Shown here: in pieces, positions 7,209 through 15,255 of the stretch | Layout of the letters: every line of letters starts with the position of its first letter | Numbering within the stretch: the stretch's first letter is position 1 | The notes under the pieces: model-generated | Databases searched by the model: none | Told to the model about the DNA's origin: nothing | Seen by the model: only the letters and a program-made list of their open reading frames with translations | Assembly (NCBI GenBank): GCA_002390705.1 | Contig: DGQA01000023.1 | Coordinates: 1 to 19,877, forward strand | Length of the DNA stretch: 19,877 nucleotides | Direction of reading: 5' to 3' | Source of the DNA: Actinobacteria bacterium UBA4426 | GTDB lineage: Bacteria; Actinomycetota; Actinomycetes; S36-B12 | Program-made: the position numbers and the translations under genes

Positions 7209-8030
7209 ATGTCGGATCTACGTGAAACTAAGAGCGCCCTTGACCCCATGAAGACGTATCTAGAGGCCGTTTTGGACTTCTACACCACCCTAGAACCCCT
7301 TACTGCTGACCAGTGGTCACTCCCCACGCCGTGCCCAGGCTGGAGTGTGGCCGACCTTGTCGCCCACACGATTGACATTGACTCTATGGCTGCCGGTGAG
7401 CCGGCACCGGATCATGAACCCAATTGGGATCAACTCCCCCACGTGAAGGGTCCATCAAATCAATTCACCGAGCGCGGCGTGGACTTCAGACGGGGGAGTC
7501 CGCCGGCTACTTTGTTAGAACAGATGCTCTCTGCCGCCAATAATCTTTCTGACTTTCTTTTGACGCAGTCACCCACCATAAATCTTCCTTGGGTCAAGGG
7601 CGAGGTGGCAAAAGAACAGTTCCTCTCCATGCGGGCATTCGATATTTGGGCCCATGATCAAGACGTCCGAATTGCAATTGGTGCCCCGCAAAATCTCATG
7701 AGTAACCCTGGAAAAGATGCAGCACAGCGAATGTTCGGGACTCTGCCATTTATTTGGGGTAAAAAAATGGGAGTACCCCCCGGTGAATCCTTACATTTAG
7801 TCTTCACCGGACCAGACATCAACGGTACTCTCTCTATCGAGACCGGTCCCCAAGACAAGGCTGCTTTCGTCAGTGAACCAGCCGGCGAAATAACCCGCAT
7901 CGAGATCCCTTGGGCTGACTTTGTTAACGGATACTGTGGGCGGGTAGACCCCGACGTTACTGCAACTCGAATGACCGGGTCCGGTCCACGGGCTCAGGAG
8001 TTTGTTAACGCACTCGCATCCACGCCGTGA
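7209..8030 (+). CDS. DinB-fold protein of the mycothiol-dependent maleylpyruvate isomerase family (TIGR03086-like)
   Basis: 273 residues. The N-terminal four-helix DinB-like domain (about 14-160) has the family mark 'PTPCPGWSVADLVAHT' with metal-ligand candidate His53, and a second in 'FDIWAHDQDVR' (His149). The C-terminal part (about 185-270) resembles the small alpha/beta domain found in these proteins. Members are cytoplasmic, metal-binding and, where studied, mycothiol-dependent; many have no known substrate, and this one is in that group. An in-frame ATG at 7248 (Met14) would place the Cys-Pro-Gly-Trp motif at the usual distance from the N-terminus and is a reasonable alternative start, especially if TATAAA at 7202-7207 is a -10 box. 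It ends 11 bases before the converging bkd operon, with no terminator visible between. Confidence 0.85.
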   Translation: MSDLRETKSALDPMKTYLEAVLDFYTTLEPLTADQWSLPTPCPGWSVADLVAHTIDIDSMAAGEPAPDHEPNWDQLPHVKGPSNQFTERGVDFRRGSPPATLLEQMLSAANNLSDFLLTQSPTINLPWVKGEVAKEQFLSMRAFDIWAHDQDVRIAIGAPQNLMSNPGKDAAQRMFGTLPFIWGKKMGVPPGESLHLVFTGPDINGTLSIETGPQDKAAFVSEPAGEITRIEIPWADFVNGYCGRVDPDVTATRMTGSGPRAQEFVNALASTP

Positions 8031-8041
8031 ACTGGCCCTGG

Positions 8042-9277
8042 TCAGTCCTTGAGTAGTAATTCATCTAGGGCCGGGTCCGCCAAGTAACTGGCCACACTGG
8101 CTAAAGCGCGCGATCCAAGTGCCCCGTCAATTATTCGATGATCAAATGAAAAAGTCAGTTGCATGATCGGCCGGATCACAATGGAGTCGTCGACTACCCA
8201 AGGTTTATGAATGATCCGACCCATAGCGAGAATGGCGGCCTGACCAGGGGTGATGATCGGAGTCCCACCATCAACTCCAAATACCCCGACGTTGGTGACC
8301 GTTATGGTGCCACCGGTGAGATCAGATGGGCTCGCTGAACCATCTCGCGCCTTATTCATCTGAGTGGTGATGCTGGCAGAGAGGGCAATGGGATTGTCAG
8401 CGTTCGCATTTCGCACCACAGGAACTAAAAGCCCCTTTGATGTGTCAGTAGCAAAACCTAAATGAATATTAGGGTGAATGAGTACGTCAGCGCCTTCTTT
8501 GGTGTCAATCCAACTTGAGTTAATGCGCGGGTATTTTTGAGCCGCACGAATCAAGGCAGCAGAGACCAAAACAAAAGGCGTGATTCGCTCATTGCTGCGC
8601 GTTTTAATTTTTTCCACGACTTCAAGTGTCCTTGACATGTCTACCTCAACCCACTCGGTGACATGGGGGGCGGTGAATGCAGACGCAACCATGGCCTCCG
8701 CCATGAGGCGTTGGACACCACGGACCGGGATGCGTTCACCAGCGTGATCATGGGAGACACTTGGCGGTACCACTCCACCACCAAGTGCAGCTTGGACGTC
8801 TTCTCGAGTGACTTCACCATTGGGACCGGTTCCGATCAGAGTTGACAGGTCTATTCCTTTGTCTTTTGCAAACTTGCGCACTAATGGCTTAGCGGTAACT
8901 CGGCTCGAATTCGGCGTTAACTCCATGGGTGAATCTGTGGGTGAATCTGTGGGTGCCTGTTTACGCATCCGACGAGTGAGTGAGGCGCCTTCTTTAACTC
9001 CGTAGCCAACCAGAACGGGATCGCGCTGGGACTGTGCCTGCGTTTCGATCGAAATTACCCGAGCGCCCACAGGGACAATTGCGCCAATTTCTTCGTGGAT
9101 TTCCGAGACCACACCAGCCCACGGGATGGGAAGTTCAACAGTTGCCTTGGCTGTTTCAATTTCGACCACCATTTGGTTTACGGACACTGAGTCCCCGGGT
9201 TCAACGAGCCAACGCACAATTTCAGCTTCGGTTAAACCCTCACCTGCGTCGGGTAGATGAAAAATTTCAATGGGCAC
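8042..9277 (-). CDS. bkdC: Branched-chain 2-oxoacid dehydrogenase E2 (dihydrolipoamide acyltransferase)
   Basis: 411 residues from a GTG at 9277, preceded by GGAGG at good spacing. It is the core of the 2-oxoacid dehydrogenase complex and moves the acyl group from E1 to CoA. Domains in order: one lipoyl domain (1-80) with the lipoylated Lys44 in 'ETAKATVELP'; a flexible linker with a 'PTDSPTDSP' repeat (about 109-117); a peripheral-subunit-binding domain (about 130-166) with 'GTGPNGEVTREDV'; and the catalytic acyltransferase domain (about 185-411) with 'DHRIIDGALG', catalytic His380 and Asp384. It is the last gene of the E1alpha-E1beta-E2 operon. No E3 (lipoamide dehydrogenase) gene follows, so E3 must come from elsewhere in the genome. 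Confidence 0.95.
   Translation of the reverse strand: MPIEIFHLPDAGEGLTEAEIVRWLVEPGDSVSVNQMVVEIETAKATVELPIPWAGVVSEIHEEIGAIVPVGARVISIETQAQSQRDPVLVGYGVKEGASLTRRMRKQAPTDSPTDSPMELTPNSSRVTAKPLVRKFAKDKGIDLSTLIGTGPNGEVTREDVQAALGGGVVPPSVSHDHAGERIPVRGVQRLMAEAMVASAFTAPHVTEWVEVDMSRTLEVVEKIKTRSNERITPFVLVSAALIRAAQKYPRINSSWIDTKEGADVLIHPNIHLGFATDTSKGLLVPVVRNANADNPIALSASITTQMNKARDGSASPSDLTGGTITVTNVGVFGVDGGTPIITPGQAAILAMGRIIHKPWVVDDSIVIRPIMQLTFSFDHRIIDGALGSRALASVASYLADPALDELLLKD
8927..8955. repeat. 12-base in-frame tandem repeat in the E2 linker
   Basis: GGGTGAATCTGT occurs twice in tandem, followed by five bases of a third copy. On the coding (minus) strand it gives the repeated Ser-Pro-Thr-Asp linker between the lipoyl and E3-binding domains. 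Being 12 bases long it can change in number without shifting the frame, as expected for a swinging-arm linker. Confidence 0.9.
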
Positions 9278-9279
9278 TT

Positions 9280-10248
9280 TTATGCCTCCATGACTGAATC
9301 AACGGCGACCAGAATTCGGTCATGATCGGGTAGGTAGTGCTCTTCAAGTTTGCTCGGTGGGTAGGGAATGTCGTATCCGGTTACCCGTTCAATGGGAGCC
9401 TCAAGTGTGTAAAAGCAGCTCTTCCCAATTCGAGCAGCAATTTCAGCGCCCAGGCCCAAGTTTCCCGGAGCCTCATGGACAATCACAAGACGTCCGGTTC
9501 GTTCTACTGAGTCGACAATACTGCGGTCATCAATTGGTGAGAGCGATTGTAAGTCAATAACTTCAAGTGAGTATTCACTTGCATTTGCTGCTTGTAGCGC
9601 AGTTTTAACCATAGGTCCGTAGGCGACAACGGTGACGTCAGAACCAGTTCGCACAATGCGAGCCCGCCACGGATCTGCCGGAGATTGGGTGCGATCAACG
9701 TAGCCCTTGTCCCAGTATCGCCGTTTAGGCTCAAAGAAAATTACGGGGTCATTACTGCGAATTGCAGAAAGCAGACAGGAGTACGCGGACTGCGGATCAC
9801 TCGGTGAGAGGACTCGAAGTCCAGGAATATGCGTGAAGAAAGTTTCGGGTGATTCGCTGTGGTGTTCAACCGCACCGATTCCGCCACCGTAGGGAATTCG
9901 AATCGTGATGGGAAGTTTCACGCTACCGTTAGTGCGTCGATGCACCTTGGCCAACTGGGAAATAATCTGATCAAAAGCTGGGAAAACAAAACCGTCAAAT
10001 TGGATCTCAAGAACAGGTCGATAACCCCGCATGGCTAATCCAATTGCAGTGCCCACAATTCCGCTTTCAGCAAGTGGAGAGTCGAGGACTCTGTGATCAC
10101 CGAAGTCTTTATGTAGTCCGTCTGTTACTCGAAAAACGCCCCCCAGTTTCCCAATATCTTCACCGAAAAGGAGTACTTTGCTGTCTTCTTCCATTGCAGT
10201 TCGCAATGCCTGGTTAAGGGATTTGGCGATGGTCAGCTCGGTTGTCAT
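9280..10248 (-). CDS. bkdB: Branched-chain 2-oxoacid dehydrogenase E1 beta subunit
   Basis: 322 residues, full length for this subunit. It pairs with E1 alpha to form the thiamine-diphosphate-dependent decarboxylase. Landmarks are 'LFGEDIGKLGGVFRVTDGL', 'LDSPLAESGIVGTAIGLAMRG', 'EIQFDGFVFPAFDQI' and the histidine pair in 'GAVEHHSESPE', which belongs to the active site, followed by 'EPKRRYW', which is typical of branched-chain rather than pyruvate E1 beta. Its ATG overlaps the E1 alpha stop by four bases, and the E2 GTG begins two bases after its own stop, so all three are co-translated. The pattern resembles mycobacterial BkdB; acetoin-type or other 2-oxoacid use cannot be excluded. Confidence 0.94.
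   Translation of the reverse strand: MTTELTIAKSLNQALRTAMEEDSKVLLFGEDIGKLGGVFRVTDGLHKDFGDHRVLDSPLAESGIVGTAIGLAMRGYRPVLEIQFDGFVFPAFDQIISQLAKVHRRTNGSVKLPITIRIPYGGGIGAVEHHSESPETFFTHIPGLRVLSPSDPQSAYSCLLSAIRSNDPVIFFEPKRRYWDKGYVDRTQSPADPWRARIVRTGSDVTVVAYGPMVKTALQAANASEYSLEVIDLQSLSPIDDRSIVDSVERTGRLVIVHEAPGNLGLGAEIAARIGKSCFYTLEAPIERVTGYDIPYPPSKLEEHYLPDHDRILVAVDSVMEA
9285..9289 (-). promoter_or_regulatory. Ribosome-binding site deciding the GTG start of E2
   Basis: GGAGG on the minus strand lies inside the last codons of E1 beta and 7 bases before the GTG at 9277. It supports this start for E2 and independent reinitiation on the polycistronic mRNA. Confidence 0.65.
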
Positions 10249-11345
10249 GATGTCACTCCCGAGTCTGCAAAGCCTTCATGGTAATCGATAAAGGCAGCAC
10301 GCTGCGCATCAAGTGCTTCATGTCTATCGGCATATACGTTGTCAAAGATTGAACCCGGTGCCGGCTCACCCATGCTGCGAACCGCAGCTCGGAAGGTGTG
10401 CGCCCATGCATCCGCATCAGAATCAATTGCATCAAAGAAGTTTCGATCGGCGATTCCATTCCGCGCCAGCATGACTTTAAGCCTCTCAATTGGATCACGC
10501 AATTTCCAGTTTTGTAAATCATTTTCATGGCGATAACGCGTCGGGTCATCTGATGTTGTGTGGGCGCCCATCCGATAGGTGAATGCTTCAATCAGGGTTG
10601 GGCCGGCGCCGCTGCGTGCCCGATCAAGAGCTGCCTTTGTAACGGCTATCACGGCCAGGATGTCATTTCCGTCTACCAAGACACCGGGGAACCCGAAACC
10701 ATCTGCGCGCTTGTAAATGGGGGTTTTAACAAATTTCTCACTTGGCTGACTAATGGCCCATTGGTTGTTTTGGCAAAAGAACACGACCGGGGCGTCAAAA
10801 GTTGATGCGAAAACGAAACCCTCATTTACATCACCCTGAGCTGTCGCTCCGTCACCAAAGTAGGTAATTGCAGCGTCATCACTTTGATCCAAGGTGCAAC
10901 CCATGGCGTAACCAACTCCGTTGAGTACTTGGTTACCGATCACAATTGTGTAGCTATTGCATCGGTGCTCAAGTGGGTCCCAACCGCCATTAGAAATGCC
11001 GCGGTAGACCTCCATGATTTTCATGGGGTCGACACCACGCATCCACGCGACACCGTGCTCGCGGTAGGTCGGAAATGCAAAATCATTTTTCTCAAGCGCA
11101 AAAGCTGAACCCACCTGCGCCGCCTCTTGACCCAAGGACGAGGCCCAGAGACCAAGTTCCCCTTGGCGTTGCAGTGCCGTGGCCTCTTGATCTAGCCTTC
11201 GGACGGACACCATTTCTCGGTAAAGGTATTTGTACTGAGCGTGGGTAAGGTCCAAGGAATAGCTTTCATGGTTTACCAATTCACCCTCGGGTGTAAGTAA
11301 TTGCACCGCAGGGCTTTGTGGTTCTGGAGCCGAGGTCATTGTCAT
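10245..11345 (-). CDS. bkdA: Branched-chain 2-oxoacid dehydrogenase E1 alpha subunit
   Basis: 366 residues and first gene of the bkd operon. It binds thiamine diphosphate through the motif that begins 'GDGATAQGD' (Gly164 on) and ends in 'QNNQWA' (about 192-197). Other landmarks are 'LWASSLGQEAAQVG', 'FPTYREHG', and the loop 'YRMGAHTTSDDPTRYR', which holds the family's active-site His and the Ser region that is phosphorylated in eukaryotic homologues. The complex converts the 2-oxoacids from Val, Leu and Ile to acyl-CoA. Two ATG codons (11345 and 11339) are possible starts; neither has a clear ribosome-binding site or a -10 box at the leaderless spacing, so the start is the least certain part. 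A 20-base inverted repeat lies about 45 bases upstream. Confidence 0.94.
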   Translation of the reverse strand: MTMTSAPEPQSPAVQLLTPEGELVNHESYSLDLTHAQYKYLYREMVSVRRLDQEATALQRQGELGLWASSLGQEAAQVGSAFALEKNDFAFPTYREHGVAWMRGVDPMKIMEVYRGISNGGWDPLEHRCNSYTIVIGNQVLNGVGYAMGCTLDQSDDAAITYFGDGATAQGDVNEGFVFASTFDAPVVFFCQNNQWAISQPSEKFVKTPIYKRADGFGFPGVLVDGNDILAVIAVTKAALDRARSGAGPTLIEAFTYRMGAHTTSDDPTRYRHENDLQNWKLRDPIERLKVMLARNGIADRNFFDAIDSDADAWAHTFRAAVRSMGEPAPGSIFDNVYADRHEALDAQRAAFIDYHEGFADSGVTS

Positions 11346-11390
11346 TGTGATTCACGCTTGGGAGGGCGTGTCCTTTCGGCACTATTCTGT

Positions 11391-11410
11391 CACCTACTTA
11401 ATTTTAGGTG
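11391..11410. promoter_or_regulatory. Inverted repeat upstream of the bkd operon (candidate operator)
   Basis: CACCTA (11391-11396) and TAGGTG (11405-11410) form 6-base arms around CTTAATTT. On the minus strand the element contains TAAAAT (11401-11406), a possible -10 box for bkdA with about a 50-base leader, though no good -35 box is seen. The remaining bases of the 225-base gap 11346-11570 contain no feature I can support beyond a doubtful 41-codon frame (11433-11558, +). Confidence 0.35.
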
Positions 11411-11570
11411 GGCCACATCGAGATGTTTTCATTTGACGGTCACAGGGGTCATAGTTGCCTCCCTATGCGCCCCTGCGCAATATTTGGACGATCGCGTCTA
11501 CAACAAGGCATGCACCCATGGTGATGGTGCTCTGCCGGTGCCGCAAACACCGCTCTGACATGCTTCTGGC

Positions 11571-12524
11571 GTGAAACCGGATATTCGAGGAGTAACCGAA
11601 GCGCCATTGCGCACAATCATGGGACCTTTGATCACTCTCTGGATCGTTTGGGGCTCCACCTACATGGGCATCGCTCTCATGGTCAGGTCTATGCCACCGC
11701 TCATTGGGACTGGCACACGCTTTATTGCCGGTTCCTTACTTCTGGGAATAATCGTGCTGCTCGTCAAAGGCCCACGCGCATTCACCGTGACCGCTCCACA
11801 AGTGCGCGGCGCCATGTTTATGGGAATCACGATTGTAAGTGTCGGAATTGGAACTGTGTCACTCGCCGCAAGGTACGTGCCCACAGGCATCGCTGCCCTC
11901 ATCGTATCTGTCTTACCACTGTGGATTATTTTCTTTAGATCCCGGGCAGGAGATCGTCCCTCTCCACTCACCTTAATTGGTGTTGGCGTAGGCCTGATCG
12001 GCCTCTTCCTGATCCTCATCCCCGGTGGAACTGTCCCGATCAATGGTGCGAGTAACACACAAGTCACACTCTGGTCTGTCGCAATTGCGTGCGCTAGTTT
12101 TTGTTGGGCTTTTTTTAGCTGGCGGGCTGCGAGGTATGAACAACCAAAAAACCCGCTGATTACGGCTGTCATTCAGCTTGCAACTGCGGGCGTTTTCCTG
12201 ACGTTGGTAGGCGTCCTCATCGGAGAAACATGGAATTTTGATGTAATCACCCAACAGTCTTGGGCCGGATGGGTGTTTCTTGTATTTGCTTCACCAGTTG
12301 CTTATGGCGCGTACGTCTGGCTGATTAACAACGCCCCAATGTCACTGGTCACAACCTACGCCTACGTCAATCCGATAATCGCAGTAACCCTGGGATTTTT
12401 TATTCTCAAAGAAGCCTTCAGTCTGGATGTACTTGTCGGCTTATCAGTCGTGGTCGGTGGAGTTGCGTTTGTGGTTAATGGCGAGCGCCAAACCCGCCAG
12501 CTACTTGAAGAGCGACCTCAATAA
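11571..12524 (+). CDS. EamA/DMT-family transporter, YedA-like
   Basis: 317 residues, all membrane, with about ten hydrophobic helices in two EamA repeats (about 16-140 and 160-300). 'WIVWGSTYMGIALMVRSMPP' near the start and 'TTYAYVNPIIAVTLG' near the end are marks of the YedA-like branch of the drug/metabolite transporter superfamily, which exports amino acids or other small metabolites. The substrate is not known. The GTG at 11571 has no clear ribosome-binding site; a weak CATGCT box 6 bases upstream could give a leaderless start, and an ATG at 11619 is an alternative that begins just before the first helix. The last 50 bases overlap the converging pat gene. Confidence 0.9.
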   Translation: MKPDIRGVTEAPLRTIMGPLITLWIVWGSTYMGIALMVRSMPPLIGTGTRFIAGSLLLGIIVLLVKGPRAFTVTAPQVRGAMFMGITIVSVGIGTVSLAARYVPTGIAALIVSVLPLWIIFFRSRAGDRPSPLTLIGVGVGLIGLFLILIPGGTVPINGASNTQVTLWSVAIACASFCWAFFSWRAARYEQPKNPLITAVIQLATAGVFLTLVGVLIGETWNFDVITQQSWAGWVFLVFASPVAYGAYVWLINNAPMSLVTTYAYVNPIIAVTLGFFILKEAFSLDVLVGLSVVVGGVAFVVNGERQTRQLLEERPQ

Positions 12525-13569
12525 ACCGGTCATTAGCTTCTCGCTCTCCAATGGAGATTCGCAACCCTTCACCTGGAAATGGTCGCACTGACAGTCCTGC
12601 TTCCTCTAAAGCAACGTGTAATTTAGCCGTGTCCGGCCCAAGCCGAATCCAGATAAAGTTCGCATAACTCGGTTGAAGTGTGTATCCCCCCTCGTTAAGT
12701 GCGCGGAAAACTCTTTCCCGTTCAGCCACTACCGATGCAACCCGCTCAAGTAGCTCAGGTTCTGCACTAATGGATGCGATCGCAGCGGCTTGGGCAAGTG
12801 AGGAAACCCCAAATGGCATTGCTGTTTTGCGTAACGCTTGGGTAATTGGTTCCTGCGAGATTGAAAACCCGACCCGTAAACCAGCCAGACCATACGCTTT
12901 TGAGAATGTACGCAGGATTACAACATTCGCGTGCTCACGATACATACGGAGCGAGTCAATTCTTTTCTCCTGCGAGACGTATTCGATGTATGCCTCGTCG
13001 AGCACAATCACAACCTCAACCGGGACCTGCCTAATAAATTCTTCAAGGTCGTCCCGGTCAACAATTTGTCCCGTTGGGTTATTTGGTGAACAAATGAAAA
13101 TCACTCTGGTTTCCGGGGTAAGAGCATCCAGCATTGCACTAAGGTCGTGGGTTTCATCGTCCTTCAAAGGCACTTGAATACTGTGCGCACCGGCTATTCC
13201 AGTCCAAATCGGGTACGACTCAAAACTCCGCCACGCGTACATAATGCTGTCACCGGGACCTGCCGCAGAAGCAATTATCTGTCCACACAATGCGACACTT
13301 CCCGTACCCAATGACACATGTTCGGTAGGGACTCCAAAGTGCCTGGCAATCGCGGCAACAAGTTCATGTGAGAAAGGATCAGGGTACCTATTGACGTCAG
13401 TTACGGCGGCCACAATCGCTGCTTGCACACTCTCCAACGGTGTGTGGTGGCTCTCGTTACTGGAGATCTTGTAAGTGGTGATATCAGTTCGCGGACGCGG
13501 ACGCTGACCTGCTTTGTACGAGGGCAACGCATCCAGGTCGGGGCGCAGCCGAGGACCGGTATTACTCAC
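12475..13569 (-). CDS. pat: Aromatic / histidinol-phosphate-type aminotransferase (Pat, HisC2)
   Basis: 364 residues, a PLP fold-type I aminotransferase. The PLP lysine is Lys224 in 'RTFSKAYGLAGLR'; the ring-nitrogen Asp191 is in 'VLDEAYIEY', and 'SPNNPTG' (161-167) is the cofactor-phosphate region. The wording 'GSVALCGQI', 'WRSFESYPIW', 'FSKAYGLAGLRVGF' and 'SYANFIWIRLG' follows the actinobacterial Pat (HisC2) proteins, which transaminate phenylpyruvate or related aromatic oxoacids, more closely than biosynthetic HisC; histidinol-phosphate activity cannot be excluded. No his genes are adjacent. The start is a GTG with a good promoter ending 6 bases before it, so the mRNA is probably leaderless. 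It overlaps the EamA gene by 50 bases tail to tail. Confidence 0.93.
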   Translation of the reverse strand: MSNTGPRLRPDLDALPSYKAGQRPRPRTDITTYKISSNESHHTPLESVQAAIVAAVTDVNRYPDPFSHELVAAIARHFGVPTEHVSLGTGSVALCGQIIASAAGPGDSIMYAWRSFESYPIWTGIAGAHSIQVPLKDDETHDLSAMLDALTPETRVIFICSPNNPTGQIVDRDDLEEFIRQVPVEVVIVLDEAYIEYVSQEKRIDSLRMYREHANVVILRTFSKAYGLAGLRVGFSISQEPITQALRKTAMPFGVSSLAQAAAIASISAEPELLERVASVVAERERVFRALNEGGYTLQPSYANFIWIRLGPDTAKLHVALEEAGLSVRPFPGEGLRISIGEREANDRFIEVALQVAGGFGARH

Positions 13570-13575
13570 GAGGCC

Positions 13576-13604
13576 AATTTAGGGGGTATCGGCTAATCCT
13601 TCAA
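13576..13604 (-). promoter_or_regulatory. Promoter of pat giving a leaderless mRNA
   Basis: On the minus strand: -35 TTGAAG (13604-13599), exactly 17 bases, -10 TAAATT (13581-13576), then 6 bases to the GTG at 13569. The predicted transcription start is the G of the start codon. No ribosome-binding site is present. This is the best promoter in the window. Confidence 0.65.
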
Positions 13605-13669
13605 CAGCATGCCGCCCTCGACTTTGGTTCACTCCTGCTAAGTCCTCGCCAATCGAGTAATGGATTTAG

Positions 13670-13675
13670 TAACCT
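13670..13675 (+). promoter_or_regulatory. Possible -10 box of the SpoIIE-type phosphatase gene
   Basis: TAACCT ends 6 bases before the GTG at 13682. There is no ribosome-binding site and no clear -35 box. Together with the pat promoter it fills the 112-base divergent gap 13570-13681. Confidence 0.4.
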
Positions 13676-13681
13676 AATAGT

Positions 13682-15208
13682 GTGACTTTGCGCAGACGAG
13701 CCCTCTTTGCCTCCGCTGGCGGGCTTGGAGTGATACTCCTCGGCTTCATTTTTGCGATCAGCACCTTTATCTCTGTCTCAAGCTCACAGTCGAAAATTAA
13801 TGGCCTTCTCACCCCCGCGACTCAAATGACAGATTCTCTCCTGCTGGCCCAAGCTGCTGCCTCGGGTGACCTAGCAGACTACGTTCTCACCGGTGATGAA
13901 GCTGCACTCGCTAGCCACCAAAGTGCTATTTCGACCACGAATGTCATGATTACGAATTTGCTAGATACTTTTGGAGAAGAAGACCCGGCTCTGGTCGCTC
14001 TCGTGGAGAAATCAGCCTCGGCCCAAAGAGCCTGGATCAGTGAAGACGCTGAACCAACATTGGTGGCAATGGCTGATGGTAAGCAGCCGAAAGCAAGTCG
14101 CCTCACCAACAAGGAAAAAGCATTGACCACATACGATGCAATGATTTCTGCCACAGTTGCGTTACAGGACGAGATCGAAATTCAGCGCCAGGAGGCTAGT
14201 GATTCCGTCGCTAGCAGTGCCCGAACACTCGGCACACTTCTTATCTTGGGCGGACTACTACTCGTTGCCGGATTTATTGGCTACTTCATTTACTTTCAGC
14301 GTTGGGTAATTTTTCCCCTCATGGATATCCGAAAGGATCTGCAACTCTCAACGCGCGATCCAATGCACACGCATCCGATTGAACCGTTGGGGCCGCCCGA
14401 ATTTTTCTCTCTGGCAAAAGATTCGGAGTCACTCCGCCGTCAACTTGTCAGCGAAATTGATGAAGCATCAGCGGCGCGCAAGGGACTCACTCAAGATGCT
14501 CCTCTGGTTGCCGCAATCAGAGCTGAGATGCGAGTCAACAGTTCATTGCACTGTCCAGGAATTGCAATCGCCGGATTGGCGGCCACTGCGGAGGGTGTAC
14601 TTGCAGGTGACTACTGGGACTACATTCCAATAAGTAACACTCGCGTCGTTTTAATGATCGCTGATGTCGCTGGTCACGGACCTTCAGCAAATGTGGTCGC
14701 GCTGCGAGTGAGAGCGATTATTCGTACCGCACTGGCGAAAGGGCTCACACTCACCGACGCTGTCGAGCTCGCGGCTGAATCGACTAAACATGATGAGCTA
14801 TTTGTCACCGTGCTTCTGATTGCGGTTGACGTCGCAATTAATGAATTGGAATGGCTCAATGCGGGCCACCCACCCGGAATTGGGATTACCCGTGACAAGG
14901 ACCTATTCAGTCTTGACGCAACCGGACCTTTGATTTCATCACTAGGAGGTGATTGGGAAGTCCGAACACATCCGTTCGCCCCTGGGGATTTGATTCTCGG
15001 CGTGACCGACGGATTCCTCGAGGGTCAAGCCGCCACCAGTGCCGCCGAGGAAACCCAAGCGATCATTCAGATTCTTAGGGGCCTGGATGGTCCAGTTCGA
15101 CAAAACCCGGCCGAAATCGTAGAGCGACTCGTTGCTCACGTGCGTGAGATTTCCCCACGATGGAACAGCGACGATGTGACCGTAGTGGCGCTGAGCAGGC
15201 TGGAATAA
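13682..15208 (+). CDS. Membrane-anchored PP2C / SpoIIE-type serine phosphatase with extracellular sensor
   Basis: 508 residues. An N-terminal helix (about 12-33), an extracellular mostly helical domain (about 35-180) that looks like a CHASE3-type sensor, a second helix (about 182-204), a short HAMP-like stretch ('FPLMDIRKDL'), and a C-terminal SpoIIE/PP2C domain (about 285-508). Metal-binding aspartates of the fold are visible: Asp310 in 'GDYWDY', Asp328 in 'IADVAGHGPSA', Asp443 in 'GVTDGFLEG' and Asp497/498 in 'NSDDVTVVAL'. This architecture is the RsbU/RsbP kind, which dephosphorylates an anti-sigma-factor antagonist in response to a signal. No STAS antagonist or anti-sigma kinase gene lies in the window, so its target is unknown. 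The gene starts with GTG and probably has a leaderless mRNA. Confidence 0.9.
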   Translation: MTLRRRALFASAGGLGVILLGFIFAISTFISVSSSQSKINGLLTPATQMTDSLLLAQAAASGDLADYVLTGDEAALASHQSAISTTNVMITNLLDTFGEEDPALVALVEKSASAQRAWISEDAEPTLVAMADGKQPKASRLTNKEKALTTYDAMISATVALQDEIEIQRQEASDSVASSARTLGTLLILGGLLLVAGFIGYFIYFQRWVIFPLMDIRKDLQLSTRDPMHTHPIEPLGPPEFFSLAKDSESLRRQLVSEIDEASAARKGLTQDAPLVAAIRAEMRVNSSLHCPGIAIAGLAATAEGVLAGDYWDYIPISNTRVVLMIADVAGHGPSANVVALRVRAIIRTALAKGLTLTDAVELAAESTKHDELFVTVLLIAVDVAINELEWLNAGHPPGIGITRDKDLFSLDATGPLISSLGGDWEVRTHPFAPGDLILGVTDGFLEGQAATSAAEETQAIIQILRGLDGPVRQNPAEIVERLVAHVREISPRWNSDDVTVVALSRLE

Positions 15209-15243
15209 CGAACACCTGTCAGATCCCTTTTCCCTCCCCATGA

Positions 15244-15249
15244 CACAAT
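15244..15249 (+). promoter_or_regulatory. Possible -10 box of the glycoside hydrolase gene
   Basis: CACAAT ends 6 bases before the ATG at 15256, again at the leaderless spacing. It departs from TAnnnT at the first base and no -35 box is seen. Read-through from the upstream phosphatase gene, 47 bases away, is equally possible. Confidence 0.25.
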
Positions 15250-15255
15250 AACGAG

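Noticed and set aside
11660..12172. 170-codon minus-strand frame opposite EamA
   Set aside because: Antisense shadow of a membrane protein gene; no domain wording and no start signals.
12680..13177. 165-codon plus-strand frame opposite pat
   Set aside because: Ser/Thr-rich antisense shadow of a clearly conserved gene.
13879..14154. Antisense frame in the SpoIIE-type gene
   Set aside because: No recognisable protein features; shadow of the coding frame.
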